Shown piece by piece: positions 18,466-28,526 of a DNA stretch of 64,000 nucleotides (position 1 is its first letter; every line of letters begins with the position of its first letter). The stretch is from positions 372,001 to 436,000 of the forward strand of contig NZ_SHKP01000006.1 in NCBI RefSeq assembly GCF_004217215.1, written 5' to 3'. The notes beneath the pieces were generated by a model that did no database searches, was not told the DNA's origin, and worked only from the letters and a program-made list of their open reading frames with translations. Origin of the DNA: Rivibacter subsaxonicus. Lineage in GTDB: Bacteria > Pseudomonadota > Gammaproteobacteria > Burkholderiales > Burkholderiaceae_C. The translations under genes were made by a program, and so were the position numbers.

Positions 18466-19761
18466 TCAGAGTTCATCGCGCCAGCTGCCGGCGACCCGCA
18501 CGAGTTGGCCGGCTTCGCGCTGAAGGCGGCGCAACACCTCGGCATCGAAGCCGATCTCCAGCGTGCCCTGCAGTGCCAGATCGCGCGCCGCCAGCGCGGC
18601 ACCGAGCACACGGCTGCCGGTCTCGCCGCTCAAGGTCCAGATCGGGGTCGAGCCGACCGCCATGCCGGTGAGCGAGGCGCCGGCTCGCAGGTTCAGCGCG
18701 CCGCTGGTGACCAGCAGCACAGGATGCGTGGCGTCGCCGAGCGGGCCGTCCAGCGTGAGCGCGCCATCGATCCAGATCAGGCTGAAGCCGGCGTCGGCGG
18801 CATCGCGCGCTGCAGTGCCGCAGGCATCGGCATCGGCGCAGGCGGTCGCTCGCGGCGCGCACGCCGACTGGCCGGCGTTGCACAACCAGGCGGAGGACGG
18901 CAGCTCGCGCAGGCTGGCGGCCTCGGCGCCGAGGTAGGCGCGCAGCAGGCGCTGGCCGCTGGTGTCGGCCGCGGCCAGGCCGAGCAGCATCGGATCGCCG
19001 GTGGCGCGGGCGGAGGTCTCGGACGTGCCGGGAAGCGTCCTGATCTGGCCGGGCAGTTCGGGCGCGCTGCCGGCCGTGTGGACGGCCAGGCCCATCGCGT
19101 CGGCATCGATGTTGACCAGCGTCACGCCGGCACCCGCCGCCAGTTCGCCACCGGCAGTGACGGCCGCGGCCGGCAGTTGGCGCGGGCGCGGCAGCAGGCG
19201 GGCAAGCAGGCGGGTGGTGGCGACGGCGTCGCCGGCGCCGCTGCAATCGCCGGCTTCGTTGATGCAACCGGCGCTACGCAGTTCGACCGCCAGCGGATCG
19301 CCGGCCACTGGCGCCAGGCGCAGCGTGAAGCGCGCGCCATTGCTGCCGGCGGGCGCGCTGCCGCCGACGGCCGGACAGACGCAGTGCAGCTCGCCGCCGT
19401 GCGCCATGTGGCAGCCCGGGCGCGCGCCGGTGGCAATGGCGTCAAAGCTGCCGACGGCGTTGCCGAGCCAGCGTTCGCGCGCCGAGACGAGGCCCGGCGT
19501 CGCGGCCGGCTGGCAGCTCGTGTCAGCGCGTCGCGGATCGTTCAGGCGTGCCAGGCCCCATTCGAGGCCGGCGTCGGCGGCGGCGAGCGCGGCCGTGGCG
19601 CGCTGATGATTGGCGGCACTGCGCTGCTCGAAGATCAGGTTGCGATTGGCGAACAGCAGGATCACGCTCATCGTGAACAGCAGCACCAGGGCCACGCCGA
19701 GGGCGGCGATGCCGCGCTGGCGATGCGGCCGTGAAGCGCGGGTGCAGCAGAAGGTGTCCAT
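18466..19761 (-). CDS. pilX: PilX-like minor pilin assembly protein
   Basis: A 431-residue protein with the PilX N-terminus: RQRGIAALGVALVLLFTMSV, then RNLIFEQRSAANHQRATAAL, a long helix near residues 15-70. The rest resembles the large PilX/PilX_N group, with an Ala/Gly-rich domain and several Cys pairs. It is about twice the usual PilX length. The ATG at 19759-19761 follows GAGGAG and is preferred over the longer frame. It sits 18 bases before pilV in the same operon. Confidence 0.78.
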   Translation of the reverse strand: MDTFCCTRASRPHRQRGIAALGVALVLLFTMSVILLFANRNLIFEQRSAANHQRATAALAAADAGLEWGLARLNDPRRADTSCQPAATPGLVSARERWLGNAVGSFDAIATGARPGCHMAHGGELHCVCPAVGGSAPAGSNGARFTLRLAPVAGDPLAVELRSAGCINEAGDCSGAGDAVATTRLLARLLPRPRQLPAAAVTAGGELAAGAGVTLVNIDADAMGLAVHTAGSAPELPGQIRTLPGTSETSARATGDPMLLGLAAADTSGQRLLRAYLGAEAASLRELPSSAWLCNAGQSACAPRATACADADACGTAARDAADAGFSLIWIDGALTLDGPLGDATHPVLLVTSGALNLRAGASLTGMAVGSTPIWTLSGETGSRVLGAALAARDLALQGTLEIGFDAEVLRRLQREAGQLVRVAGSWRDEL

Positions 19762-19784
19762 CAGGGCTCCTCGCGTGGGTCGTC

Positions 19785-20456
19785 TCAGGCCGGTGGGCAG
19801 GTGCCGCGGACCGCGTCGTTGCGCAGGCGCACGGTCTCGCGCGCTTCGCGCACGAGGCTCGCATCCGCGCTGGCGCGCGCCCGCAGCAGGATCTCGACAC
19901 TGCGGATCAGTTGCACCGGCGGGCAACTCGTGCTGCCAGCCGGGCAGGTGCCGACGACACAGCGCGGCAGCAGGTCGACCTCGCTTTCGACCGGCCGAAG
20001 TTCGAAGGACTCGATGCTGACGAAACCCGGGTCGCTGAGGTCCTGCCAGGTGCCCGCACCGATGCGGGCCTGCAGCCGGGAGCCGTTGAGGCGCAGTCCC
20101 CAGCGAGCCTCGCCGTCGGTGGCGGCGCCCTCCACGTCGTCGACATCGGCGCCGAAGGCGCCGGCGACGCCGGTGGTCAGCCCGTCATGCGGGTTGCTGG
20201 CGGCCGGCTCGAAGGGCTGTCGCGCAATACCGGCCATCGCATGCTGCCAGTAGCCGCTGCGCCGCAGTTGGCGCGCGATGAGATCGGTCGCGCCGCGCAG
20301 CTCCTGCTGCAGCCGGGCCTCGATGAGCAGCTGGCGGTTGTCGCGCAGGTGGCGCGCGTGCAACTGCAGCGCCCCGGCGACGACGATCAGGCCGACTGCC
20401 GCGCCGACCATCAGCTCGACCAGCGACAGGCCACGCTGGGTGAAGCGGCTCGTCAT
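19785..20456 (-). CDS. pilW: PilW-like minor pilin
   Basis: A 223-residue prepilin. The leader ends RFTQRG, and mature LSLVELMVGAAVGLIVVAG carries Glu5. LRGATDLIARQLRRSGYW is typical of PilW. Minor pilins of this group form the tip complex of type IV pili. The start ATG overlaps the upstream pilin stop (TGATG); a GTG one codon earlier also fits. Confidence 0.85.
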   Translation of the reverse strand: MTSRFTQRGLSLVELMVGAAVGLIVVAGALQLHARHLRDNRQLLIEARLQQELRGATDLIARQLRRSGYWQHAMAGIARQPFEPAASNPHDGLTTGVAGAFGADVDDVEGAATDGEARWGLRLNGSRLQARIGAGTWQDLSDPGFVSIESFELRPVESEVDLLPRCVVGTCPAGSTSCPPVQLIRSVEILLRARASADASLVREARETVRLRNDAVRGTCPPA

Positions 20457-21019
20457 CACTGCCTCCAGCAGCGCCGGGCCGCGCTCGATCCGGCGCCGTG
20501 CAGCTCGGTCGCGCTAGGACCGGCGTCGAGTGCCAGGTTGCCGCCGACCAGGCTCAGGCGCAGCACGCGGCAGGCACTGTCGGCAGCCTGGCCGCCTTGC
20601 GCGGTGGCAAGCACGGCATGCCGGCTGGTGCCGACATCGGCCAGGCTCAGCAGATAGTGGGCGCCGGCGCTGTCGACACTGTCGGCAGCACCGCTGTCGG
20701 TGCTGCTGCCGACGCCGCGCAGCGCGCCACCGGCGACGATGAAGCGATCGCCGTAGCCGGGCTGCTGGGCCCGGTAGCGCTCCTGGGCCTGGACCACGCG
20801 GCCGATGTCGGCGATCGCCTCCAGGCGCCGGGCGGCATGCACCTGGCTGATGAACGAGGGCAGCGCAATGGTCGTGAGCACCGCGGTCACCGCCATCACG
20901 ATGACCATCTCGACGAGCGTGAAACCGCCGAGCCCACGGAAGCGCCGGGCCGCCCCAAGCTTCCTTGCTCCCCCTCGGGGGGACGGGCGCCGCGTAGCGG
21001 CGACCTTGGGGGCAGACAT
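20456..21019 (-). CDS. Type IV pilin-like protein with long, repeat-derived leader
   Basis: A 187-residue prepilin. The cleavage site is RGLGG before FTLVEMVIVMAVTAVLTTIA, at about residue 32, so the leader is much longer than the usual 6-15 residues. The leader codons coincide with a palindrome-rich element at 20953-21011. No ATG, GTG or TTG lies between the element and the cleavage site, so the leader must be read through it. The start ATG overlaps the fimT stop (ATGA). The body (VQAQERYRAQQPGYGD) resembles PilE-like minor pilins. Confidence 0.75.
   Translation of the reverse strand: MSAPKVAATRRPSPRGGARKLGAARRFRGLGGFTLVEMVIVMAVTAVLTTIALPSFISQVHAARRLEAIADIGRVVQAQERYRAQQPGYGDRFIVAGGALRGVGSSTDSGAADSVDSAGAHYLLSLADVGTSRHAVLATAQGGQAADSACRVLRLSLVGGNLALDAGPSATELHGAGSSAARRCWRQ
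20953..21011. repeat. palindrome-rich element inside the prepilin leader sequence
   Basis: The segment is bounded by CCCCAAG (20953-20959) and CTTGGGG (21005-21011). Inside are a C4/G4 hairpin at 20970-20981 and a perfect CGCCGC-GTA-GCGGCG hairpin at 20988-21002. It looks like an interspersed palindromic repeat of the type scattered in Burkholderiales genomes. Its reading in frame lengthens the pilin leader. Only one copy is seen in this window. Confidence 0.55.
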
Positions 21020-21564
21020 CAGCATGGCCGCTGCCCCGGCATCGAGCCATCCGGCGCGCAGACCCGTGCCCGGCCCATCAGGTTGACGACCACGTTGAGG
21101 CGGCGCGTGCCGCTGGCCATCCGCACGCTGGCGGCTGGGGTGACGGTGCCGAGCACCGGGTCGAAGCGCAGCGAACTGACGTTGGCGTCGAACTGCACGC
21201 GTTCGGCCACTGGCAGCCAGACCGTCTTGATCTCGGCCGCGCCATTGCTGCACTGTGCGGCGCCGCCGGCGTCGCAGTGGCAGTCCCCGGCGGCCCCCGA
21301 GTGGAGCACGTAGCAACTGCCCTCGGCATGGCTGTCGAAGCGCACGCGCAGGCCCTCGCTACGGGTGACTGCCTCGAAGCGAAGTTGCTGCAGATCGGCC
21401 ACCAGCCGATGTGCCTGGCCCTCGAGCCGATGGCGCTGCAGCATGTCGCCGAAGCCCCCCATCGTGCCGGCCAGCGCGATGCAGACGATGGTGGTGGTGA
21501 TCGCGGCCTCGATCAGCGTGAGCCCGCGCTGGCGCGGTCCGCTGCTCTTGCGGTTGCTGTTCAT
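21019..21564 (-). CDS. fimT: FimT/GspH-type pseudopilin
   Basis: A 181-residue prepilin. The leader ends PRQRG and the mature part starts LTLIEAAITTTIVCIALAG with Glu5. LVADLQQLRFEAVTRSEGLRV matches the GspH/FimT domain (DUF-type helix followed by beta sheet). Cys-rich segments CYVLHS and DCHCDAGG follow. It is the first gene of the minor pilin operon, read fimT, pilE-like, pilW, pilX, pilV. Confidence 0.83.
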   Translation of the reverse strand: MNSNRKSSGPRQRGLTLIEAAITTTIVCIALAGTMGGFGDMLQRHRLEGQAHRLVADLQQLRFEAVTRSEGLRVRFDSHAEGSCYVLHSGAAGDCHCDAGGAAQCSNGAAEIKTVWLPVAERVQFDANVSSLRFDPVLGTVTPAASVRMASGTRRLNVVVNLMGRARVCAPDGSMPGQRPC

Positions 21565-21750
21565 TTGATCCCCCTGGCCGGTCCGGCTGGACCGTGGGAA
21601 TCACTCTAGGCAGCGTCGTCTGGCCGCTCTTCGCTCGCGCGGGGGAGCCGCGGAGGGCACCCCTTGGAGGGTCTGCCGGAGCGACAGACCGCCCAAACCC
21701 GGCTGCGCCCCATGGGGCAGCGCCGCGACGTGGTCGCAAGCGCGGGGGTG

Positions 21751-22194
21751 CTAGATGTCCTTGATCAGGCGGCTGAACTCGTCCACGCCCTCGAAGCTGC
21801 GGTAGACCGAGGCGAAGCGCACATAGGCCACCTTGTCGAGCTTCTTGAGCTCGCGCATCACCATCTCGCCGATCTTGGCCGAGGCGATCTCGTTGGCGCC
21901 GCTGGCCAGCAGCTTCTCCTCGATGCGGGCCAGCGCGGCGTCGACCTGATCCATGCTGACCGGGCGCTTGCGCAGCGCCAACGACATCGAGGCGCGGATC
22001 TTGTTGCGGTCGAATTCGCTGCGCGAGCCGTCCTTCTTGACGATCGCCGGCATCGCCAGCTCGGCCCGCTCGTAGGTGGTGAAGCGCTTGTCGCAGGCCG
22101 GGCAGCGCCGCCGCCGACGCACCACATCGCCCTCGTCGGACTCGCGGGTCTCGGCGACCTGGGTGTCTTCGTGGGTGCAGAAGGGGCAGCGCAT
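21751..22194 (-). CDS. nrdR: NrdR transcriptional repressor of ribonucleotide reductase genes
   Basis: A 147-residue NrdR. The N-terminal zinc ribbon has MRCPFC and [18 protein letters not shown]; the ATP-cone domain follows with [16 protein letters not shown] and [13 protein letters not shown]. It senses dATP/ATP and represses nrd operons. It lies 52 bases downstream of glyA in the common betaproteobacterial glyA-nrdR order. Confidence 0.97.
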   Translation of the reverse strand: MRCPFCTHEDTQVAETRESDEGDVVRRRRRCPACDKRFTTYERAELAMPAIVKKDGSRSEFDRNKIRASMSLALRKRPVSMDQVDAALARIEEKLLASGANEIASAKIGEMVMRELKKLDKVAYVRFASVYRSFEGVDEFSRLIKDI

Positions 22195-22246
22195 CGGGCA
22201 GTGGCTTCAGAGAAAGAGGCCGCGTGAGCGGCCCGTGCTCGATCGG

Positions 22247-23497
<1,251 letters not shown>

Positions 23498-23508
23498 GGC
23501 GTGGCAGT

Positions 23509-23552
23509 GCTCTTCAGGGTGAAGAGCCCGCGAGCCCGTGAGGCACGGGTTC
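23509..23552 (-). promoter_or_regulatory. tandem hairpins in the glyA leader
   Basis: Two adjacent stems precede the glyA start. GCTCTTCA (23509-23516) pairs with TGAAGAGC (23520-23527). GAGCCCGTG (23532-23540) pairs with CACGGGTTC (23544-23552), with one G-U pair. The first contains the only purine-rich ribosome-site candidate. No known riboswitch class was recognised. Confidence 0.4.
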
Positions 23553-23727
23553 GGGGCTGCCCAGGCGAACGGCGGAAAGCGCCTCCGGTGTGGCTCACCG
23601 GTGCGGCAGCGCTTCCCAGTGGTTCACCACCTCGGGCCTGCGGGCGCAGGCCTTATCGCCAGTCGCGCTGCGAGAGATTGCAAGTGTAGCGGGAGCTCGT
23701 GCCCGCTCTGCAGGCAGCGACCGCGGT

Positions 23728-24612
23728 TCAGCGCAACAGCGCGACCCGTTCGTCGTCTTCGCGCGGCTGCTCGGCCGCCTCGATGTTCGGCGTCGGCGGC
23801 ACGATGACCGGCAGCGGGATCGAAGGCGCGCTCGGCGGCACGCTCTTGCCGGCCGCGACCGAGCGCAGATGGGCCTGCTCGGCCAGCACCTTGCCGGCAT
23901 AGCCGCCATCGTCGGCGAGGTTAGCGGCGCCGACGTAGAACTTGAGCCCGCCCTCGAGCGAGCCGGCGCGCGCGATGCACTCCTTGAGCACCTGGACGCC
24001 GACGCGCAGGTTGGTCACCGGGTCGAAGGCCGCATGGTTGCCGCCGAAGGACTCGTACTTGTCGTCATGGACCCGGGTCATCACCTGCATCAAGCCCTGG
24101 GCGCCGACCGGGCTCTGGGCAAAGGGGTTGAAGCCGGATTCGATCGCCATGATCGCCAGGATCAGCGTGGGATCGAGGCGGGTGCGCTGGCCCACCGACC
24201 AGGCTTCCTGCACCAGGCGGCTGACCGGCTCGACCGCCACCTTGTAGCGGCGCGAGATCCAGGTCGCGACCGCGGCCTGCTGCTTGCTCAGTTCGCGCGG
24301 GTCGATGGCGGTGGCGCGTTGCACGGCGTCCGGCTCGGCCAGCGCCACGACCACGCTCGGGTCGGTGTCGACTCGGGCCACCTGGCGCGACTGCAGCCAG
24401 CCGAAGGCCTCGAGTTCGAGCGTCTGACGCATGTCTGGACGACTGGCCAGGAACAGGCACAGCCCGACCACCGTCAGCCCGACCAGGGCCAGCGAGCTGT
24501 GGGACACCTCGAGCAGCCCATGCCCGGCATCCTTGAGAAAGACCACCACCGGACGACCGGCATGGCGGGCGCCGCGGCTCAAGGCGGCGGTAGCGGAAGC
24601 GAACGCTGTCAT
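23728..24612 (-). CDS. Lytic transglycosylase, SLT domain
   Basis: A 294-residue membrane-anchored murein lyase. One membrane helix is near residues 36-58 (LVGLTVVGLCLFLA). The SLT domain has ILAIMAIESGFNPFAQSPVG with the catalytic Glu, then AQGLMQVMT and GVQVLKECIARAG. The tail is Pro-rich. The ATG at 24610-24612 follows AAGGAGTGAC, which decides the start. It cleaves peptidoglycan glycan strands with anhydro-muramic product formation. Confidence 0.92.
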   Translation of the reverse strand: MTAFASATAALSRGARHAGRPVVVFLKDAGHGLLEVSHSSLALVGLTVVGLCLFLASRPDMRQTLELEAFGWLQSRQVARVDTDPSVVVALAEPDAVQRATAIDPRELSKQQAAVATWISRRYKVAVEPVSRLVQEAWSVGQRTRLDPTLILAIMAIESGFNPFAQSPVGAQGLMQVMTRVHDDKYESFGGNHAAFDPVTNLRVGVQVLKECIARAGSLEGGLKFYVGAANLADDGGYAGKVLAEQAHLRSVAAGKSVPPSAPSIPLPVIVPPTPNIEAAEQPREDDERVALLR

Positions 24613-24802
24613 GTCACTCCTTATGTCTGTGGACTCCGCGTTGCAAGCTGAATGTGCGTCCAGCCGGCCTCGCTTCGTCACAGCAATCCAGCCTCACCGT
24701 TACAGTGACAGCCCCGGCAACAGGGTTGGCGGCGGCAAGGCTTGATCGGCAGCGTCGCGCCACGAGGGCGCGGGAAATCCCTTGGTAAAGGGAAGCGGGC
24801 GG

Positions 24803-24832
24803 AGTCTAGGGAGCCTCTGAAATGCCTGTCAA
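24803..24832 (-). promoter_or_regulatory. candidate sigma-70 promoter of the lytic transglycosylase gene
   Basis: On the minus strand a perfect TTGACA (24827-24832) is followed after 18 bases by TAGACT (24803-24808). It would give a leader of about 190 nt before the ATG at 24612. It lies in the gap divergent to ubiD. Confidence 0.42.
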
Positions 24833-24865
24833 GACTAATGAAGTAGTTCTTAATTCTAATTCAGA

Positions 24866-26434
24866 ATGAAATACCGGGATCTGCGCGACTTTCTGCACGG
24901 GCTTGAACACCGTGGCCAGCTTCGACATGTTCGGGAGCCAGTGTCCACGCGGCTTGAAATGACAGCGCTCGCTGACCGTGTGCTGCGAGCCGAGGGGCCG
25001 GCGCTGCTGTTGTCGAACCCGATCGACGGTCACCGCAGTTACAAATTTCCGGTGCTACTGAACCTCTTCGGCACGCCGGATCGGGTCGCGCTCGGCATGG
25101 GCAGCGAGTCGCTGGCCGACCTGCGCGAGGTCGGTCGCCTGCTGGCCTCGCTCAAGGAGCCCGAACCGCCCAAGGGGCTGAAGGATGCAGGCCGGCTGGT
25201 CCAGATGGCCAAGGCGCTGTGGGACATGAAGCCGTCCGTGCTGCGCAAGCCGCCCTGCCAGGAGTTGGTACTCGAGGGCGGCGACATCGATCTCGGCGAA
25301 CTGCCGGTCCAGACCTGCTGGCCTGAGGACGCTGGGCCGCTGATCACCTGGGGCCTGGTCGTCACCCGCGGCCCGCAGGGCGTGGCGGCGCCGCGCCGGC
25401 GCCAGAACCTGGGCATCTACCGTCAGCAAGTGATCGGCCCGCGCCAGGTCATCATGCGCTGGCTGGCCCATCGCGGCGGGGCGCTCGACTTCCGCGAATT
25501 TGCCCGAGCCAATCCGGGCCAGCCGTTCCCGATCGCGGTGGCGCTGGGCGCCGACCCGGCCACCATCCTCGGTGCGGTGACACCGGTGCCAGACACGCTC
25601 TCCGAGTACCAGTTCGCCGGCCTGCTGCGCGGCGGCCGCACCGAGGTGGCCGACACCACGGTCGGCGAAGGTGAGTTGAAGCTGCAGGTGCCGGCCCATG
25701 CCGAGATCGTCCTCGAAGGCCACATCCCGGTCGCGGCGCCCGGCTTCGCGGGCGTTAGCGCACATGGCGTGCCGCTCAAGGAGATTGGCGGCTACCTGCA
25801 TGCGCTGGAAGGCCCCTTCGGCGACCACACCGGCTACTACAACGAGCAGGACTGGTTCCCGGTCTTCGAGCTCTCGCGCCTGACCCGTCGCCAGGACGCG
25901 ATCTACCACTCGACCTACACCGGCAAGCCGCCCGACGAGCCGGCGGTGCTGGGCGTGGCGCTCAACGAGGTCTTCGTGCCGATCCTGCAGAAGCAGTTTC
26001 CGGAGATCGCCGACTTCTACCTGCCGCCCGAGGGCTGCAGCTACCGGATGGCGATCATCAGCATCCGCAAGGCCTATCCGGGCCATGCCAAGCGACTGAT
26101 GTTCGGCCTGTGGAGCTTCCTGCGCCAGTTCATGTACACCAAGTTCATCGTCGTCGTCGACGAGGACATCGACATCCGCAACTGGCAGGAAGTGGTGTGG
26201 GCGATCACGACCCGCATGGACCCGGTGCGCGACACCACGCTGGTCGAGCAGACGCCGATCGACTACCTCGACTTCGCCTCGCCGGTCTCGGGCCTGGGCG
26301 GCAAGATGGGGCTCGATGCCACCAGCAAGTGGCCGGGCGAGACCAGCCGGGAATGGGGTCGGCCGATCGTGATGGAGCCCGGGATCGAGGCAAGGGTCGA
26401 GGCGCTGGTGCGTGCCGTGCTGGTGAAGAGCTGA
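24866..26434 (+). CDS. ubiD: 4-hydroxy-3-polyprenylbenzoate decarboxylase (UbiD)
   Basis: A 522-residue prenyl-FMN-dependent decarboxylase of ubiquinone synthesis. UbiD marks include [63 protein letters not shown] with acidic residues, and [16 protein letters not shown]. It needs prFMN from a UbiX partner not seen here. The start lies in an AT-rich stretch; no clear ribosome site is seen, so the leader may be short. Confidence 0.96.
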   Translation: MKYRDLRDFLHGLEHRGQLRHVREPVSTRLEMTALADRVLRAEGPALLLSNPIDGHRSYKFPVLLNLFGTPDRVALGMGSESLADLREVGRLLASLKEPEPPKGLKDAGRLVQMAKALWDMKPSVLRKPPCQELVLEGGDIDLGELPVQTCWPEDAGPLITWGLVVTRGPQGVAAPRRRQNLGIYRQQVIGPRQVIMRWLAHRGGALDFREFARANPGQPFPIAVALGADPATILGAVTPVPDTLSEYQFAGLLRGGRTEVADTTVGEGELKLQVPAHAEIVLEGHIPVAAPGFAGVSAHGVPLKEIGGYLHALEGPFGDHTGYYNEQDWFPVFELSRLTRRQDAIYHSTYTGKPPDEPAVLGVALNEVFVPILQKQFPEIADFYLPPEGCSYRMAIISIRKAYPGHAKRLMFGLWSFLRQFMYTKFIVVVDEDIDIRNWQEVVWAITTRMDPVRDTTLVEQTPIDYLDFASPVSGLGGKMGLDATSKWPGETSREWGRPIVMEPGIEARVEALVRAVLVKS

Positions 26435-26543
26435 ACGCATGCCCCCGAAGGCGGGCGGCGTCAATGGCTGCAGTTCAATGAACGTATGACGCTTCATTGA
26501 CAGCCAGTGCTGGCAATCGCGTCCGCCGCCGGTTAATGTTCAG

Positions 26544-26676
26544 TTGCCTGCACGCAGGCAATCTCAAAGGCGCAGTCTCTGCGCACCAGGGGCCCCGGAC
26601 CTCAACTCTCCGGAGCACCACGGTGGTTAATCCACCAGCCCCGCCCACCGTCAAAGGTCGGGCGGGGTTTCTATTT
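26544..26676 (+). ncRNA. candidate structured small RNA with intrinsic terminator
   Basis: Five consecutive hairpins occur in 133 bases. They are TTGCCTGC/GCAGGCAA (26544-26561), GCGCAG/CTGCGC (26570-26584), CCGGA/TCCGG (26595-26613), GGTGG/CCACC (26622-26636), and CCCCGCCC/GGGCGGGG (26639-26667), the last followed by TTTCTATTT. No protein frame with coding character covers it. The final stem is a plus-strand terminator. It could be an independent small RNA or a structured ubiD 3' end; the 5' end is unknown. No known family was recognised. Confidence 0.5.
26639..26676 (+). terminator. intrinsic terminator after ubiD / candidate small RNA
   Basis: An 8-bp GC stem (CCCCGCCC 26639-26646, GGGCGGGG 26660-26667) with a 13-base loop is followed by TTTCTATTT on the plus strand. 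Confidence 0.75.
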
Positions 26677-26683
26677 CTGGGCC

Positions 26684-28516
26684 TCAGCGACCGCTGGCGG
26701 CACCTTCGCGCCGTGGATCGATCCCGGCATCCCAGCCCGGCCCGGCCCGCAGCAGCAGATGGGCGCCGCTCGGAAGCGCGGTTTCGACGATTCGGTGGCC
26801 GCGGGCCTCGAGTGGGCGCAGGGTGGCGGCGGCAAAGCGCCCCGACTCCAGCAAGGTCGGCCCGTTCAGCGAGCCGAAGTTCGGCAGATCGGCGACGGCT
26901 TGCGCGTCCAGGTTCCAGGCCAGCGTGCCGAGAATCGTCTTGGCTGTGAAGTGGATGATCGGCACGCCGCCGGGCGAGCCGGTGACGAGTTGCAGGCGCT
27001 CGCCCGGCCCGGGCTGGTCGTCCGCGGTTTCGGCGCAGCCGGCCGGCGGGCAGGCAAATACCAGCGTCGGCGCCATGCTCGAGCGCGGCCGCTTCGACGG
27101 CGCCGGGCGATTGGCGACGGGCCGCCCCTGCGCATCGCGGGGCAGGAAACTGAAATCGGTGAGCTGGTTGTTGAGCAGGAAGCCGCCGGCCAGGCCGGGC
27201 CACGGACTCACCATCCGGCGCGCGCCGAACTGCGACTCGATGCTGCTGGTGAGCGCCACCGCCCGGCCCTGCGCGTCGACCACCGAAAGATGGGTGGTCG
27301 ACGGTGGCGGCAGGCCGGCATCGCGGCCGAGTCCGAGTTCGAGGCCCGGTTCGGCGCGGCCCATCGAGCGCGTGCCGACGCGTGCCGCGCGCGCGTCCAG
27401 GTAGGTCGGCGCTAGGGCGCGCGCGATCGCCGCGGTCGCGGCGGGCTCGAAGGCGGGGTCGGCGACAAGGATCTCGCGATCGGCAAAGGCCAGGCGCGAT
27501 ACCTCGCTGTAGCGATGCAGCAGTTCCGGCGCGGGCAAGCCATCCAGCAGCGGCGCCGAGGTGGCCGGCACGCGGTCGAGCAGCAGCAGGATCTGCAGCA
27601 GCGTGAAGCCACCCGAGGAGGGCGACGCCATGCCGCAGATCCGGTAGGCCTGCCAGAGCCGGCACAGCGGTTCGCGCTCGATGCTGCGGTAGGTCGCCAG
27701 GTCGGCCAGCGCCAGCCGGCCCGGATTGCCGGCGTCGCCGCGCACCGCCGCGATGACGGCCGGCGCGATCGGCTGCCCGGGGGCGTAGAAGGCCTCGGCG
27801 CCACGCGCCGCGAGCAGGCGCAGGGTCTGCGCCAGCGCCGGGTTGCGCAACTGGTGGCCGATCGGCCAGGGCCGACCGTCGGCATCGAAGAACAGGGCTC
27901 GGGCCCGCGCGTCGGTCGTCAGCCGGGCGGCGTCGTCGGTCAGCAGCCGGTGCAGACGCGGGCCGAGCGCGAAGCCGGCATCGGCGGCGCGGATCGCCGG
28001 TTCGAACAGTGCTGCCCACGGCAGGCGACCGTGCTGCCGGTGCAGCGACTCCAGCAGCCGCGGCAACCCCGGCGCACCGACCGCACGGCCGCCGAGCGCG
28101 GCCGCCTCGAAGGCCAGCGGCCGCCCGTCGGCATCGAGGAACAGGCGCTCGTCGATGGCCGCCGGCGCGCTCTCGCGGCCGTCCCAGCTGCTGACGCGCT
28201 GCCCGTCCCAGACCAGCGCAAAGCCGCCGCCGCCGAGGCCGCTGGACTGCGGCTCGACCACCGCCAGCACCAGTTGCGCCGCGATCGCGGCATCGGCGGC
28301 ACTGCCGCCGGCGGCCAGCATCGCCGCACCGGCCTCGGCCGCCAGCGGATGGGCAGCGACCACCGCCTCGCGCTGGAAGCGCTGCGGCGCGCGCCCCCGG
28401 TAGTCGCTCGCTGCCTCAGGCTGCAGGGCCGGATCGGCGAGCGGCGGCGGCGCCTGGCAACCCGTGAGCGCGGTCAGCGCGGCGGCAGCCCAGCAGGTCG
28501 CCGTCCGCCGGCTCAT
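26684..28516 (-). CDS. ggt: Gamma-glutamyltransferase (glutathione hydrolase)
   Basis: A 610-residue Ntn hydrolase precursor. The leader ends LTALTGC, a lipobox-like cleavage site with Cys20. The autocatalytic threonine is about Thr407 in PPPSTTHLSVVDAQG, and SIESQFGARRM follows. Also present are GGSAADAAIAAQLVLAVVEP and QSSGLGGGGFA, and LVTGSPGGVPII in the small subunit. It cleaves the gamma-glutamyl bond of glutathione in the periplasm. It is the only gene between the candidate small RNA and the SDR gene. Confidence 0.95.
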   Translation of the reverse strand: MSRRTATCWAAAALTALTGCQAPPPLADPALQPEAASDYRGRAPQRFQREAVVAAHPLAAEAGAAMLAAGGSAADAAIAAQLVLAVVEPQSSGLGGGGFALVWDGQRVSSWDGRESAPAAIDERLFLDADGRPLAFEAAALGGRAVGAPGLPRLLESLHRQHGRLPWAALFEPAIRAADAGFALGPRLHRLLTDDAARLTTDARARALFFDADGRPWPIGHQLRNPALAQTLRLLAARGAEAFYAPGQPIAPAVIAAVRGDAGNPGRLALADLATYRSIEREPLCRLWQAYRICGMASPSSGGFTLLQILLLLDRVPATSAPLLDGLPAPELLHRYSEVSRLAFADREILVADPAFEPAATAAIARALAPTYLDARAARVGTRSMGRAEPGLELGLGRDAGLPPPSTTHLSVVDAQGRAVALTSSIESQFGARRMVSPWPGLAGGFLLNNQLTDFSFLPRDAQGRPVANRPAPSKRPRSSMAPTLVFACPPAGCAETADDQPGPGERLQLVTGSPGGVPIIHFTAKTILGTLAWNLDAQAVADLPNFGSLNGPTLLESGRFAAATLRPLEARGHRIVETALPSGAHLLLRAGPGWDAGIDPRREGAASGR

Positions 28517-28526
28517 GCCGGCTCGC

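Noticed and set aside
21601-21750. Further hairpins between fimT and nrdR as a mobile element
   Set aside because: Short scattered stems only (for example GTCTG/CAGAC), with no terminal repeats or matching copy elsewhere in the window.
23498-23727. Glycine, SAM or THF riboswitch in the glyA leader
   Set aside because: Strong hairpins are present, but no conserved core of these classes could be matched by eye.
26497-26949. 150-codon plus-strand frame across the candidate small RNA
   Set aside because: It crosses an intrinsic terminator and continues antisense into ggt; no ribosome site or family motif.
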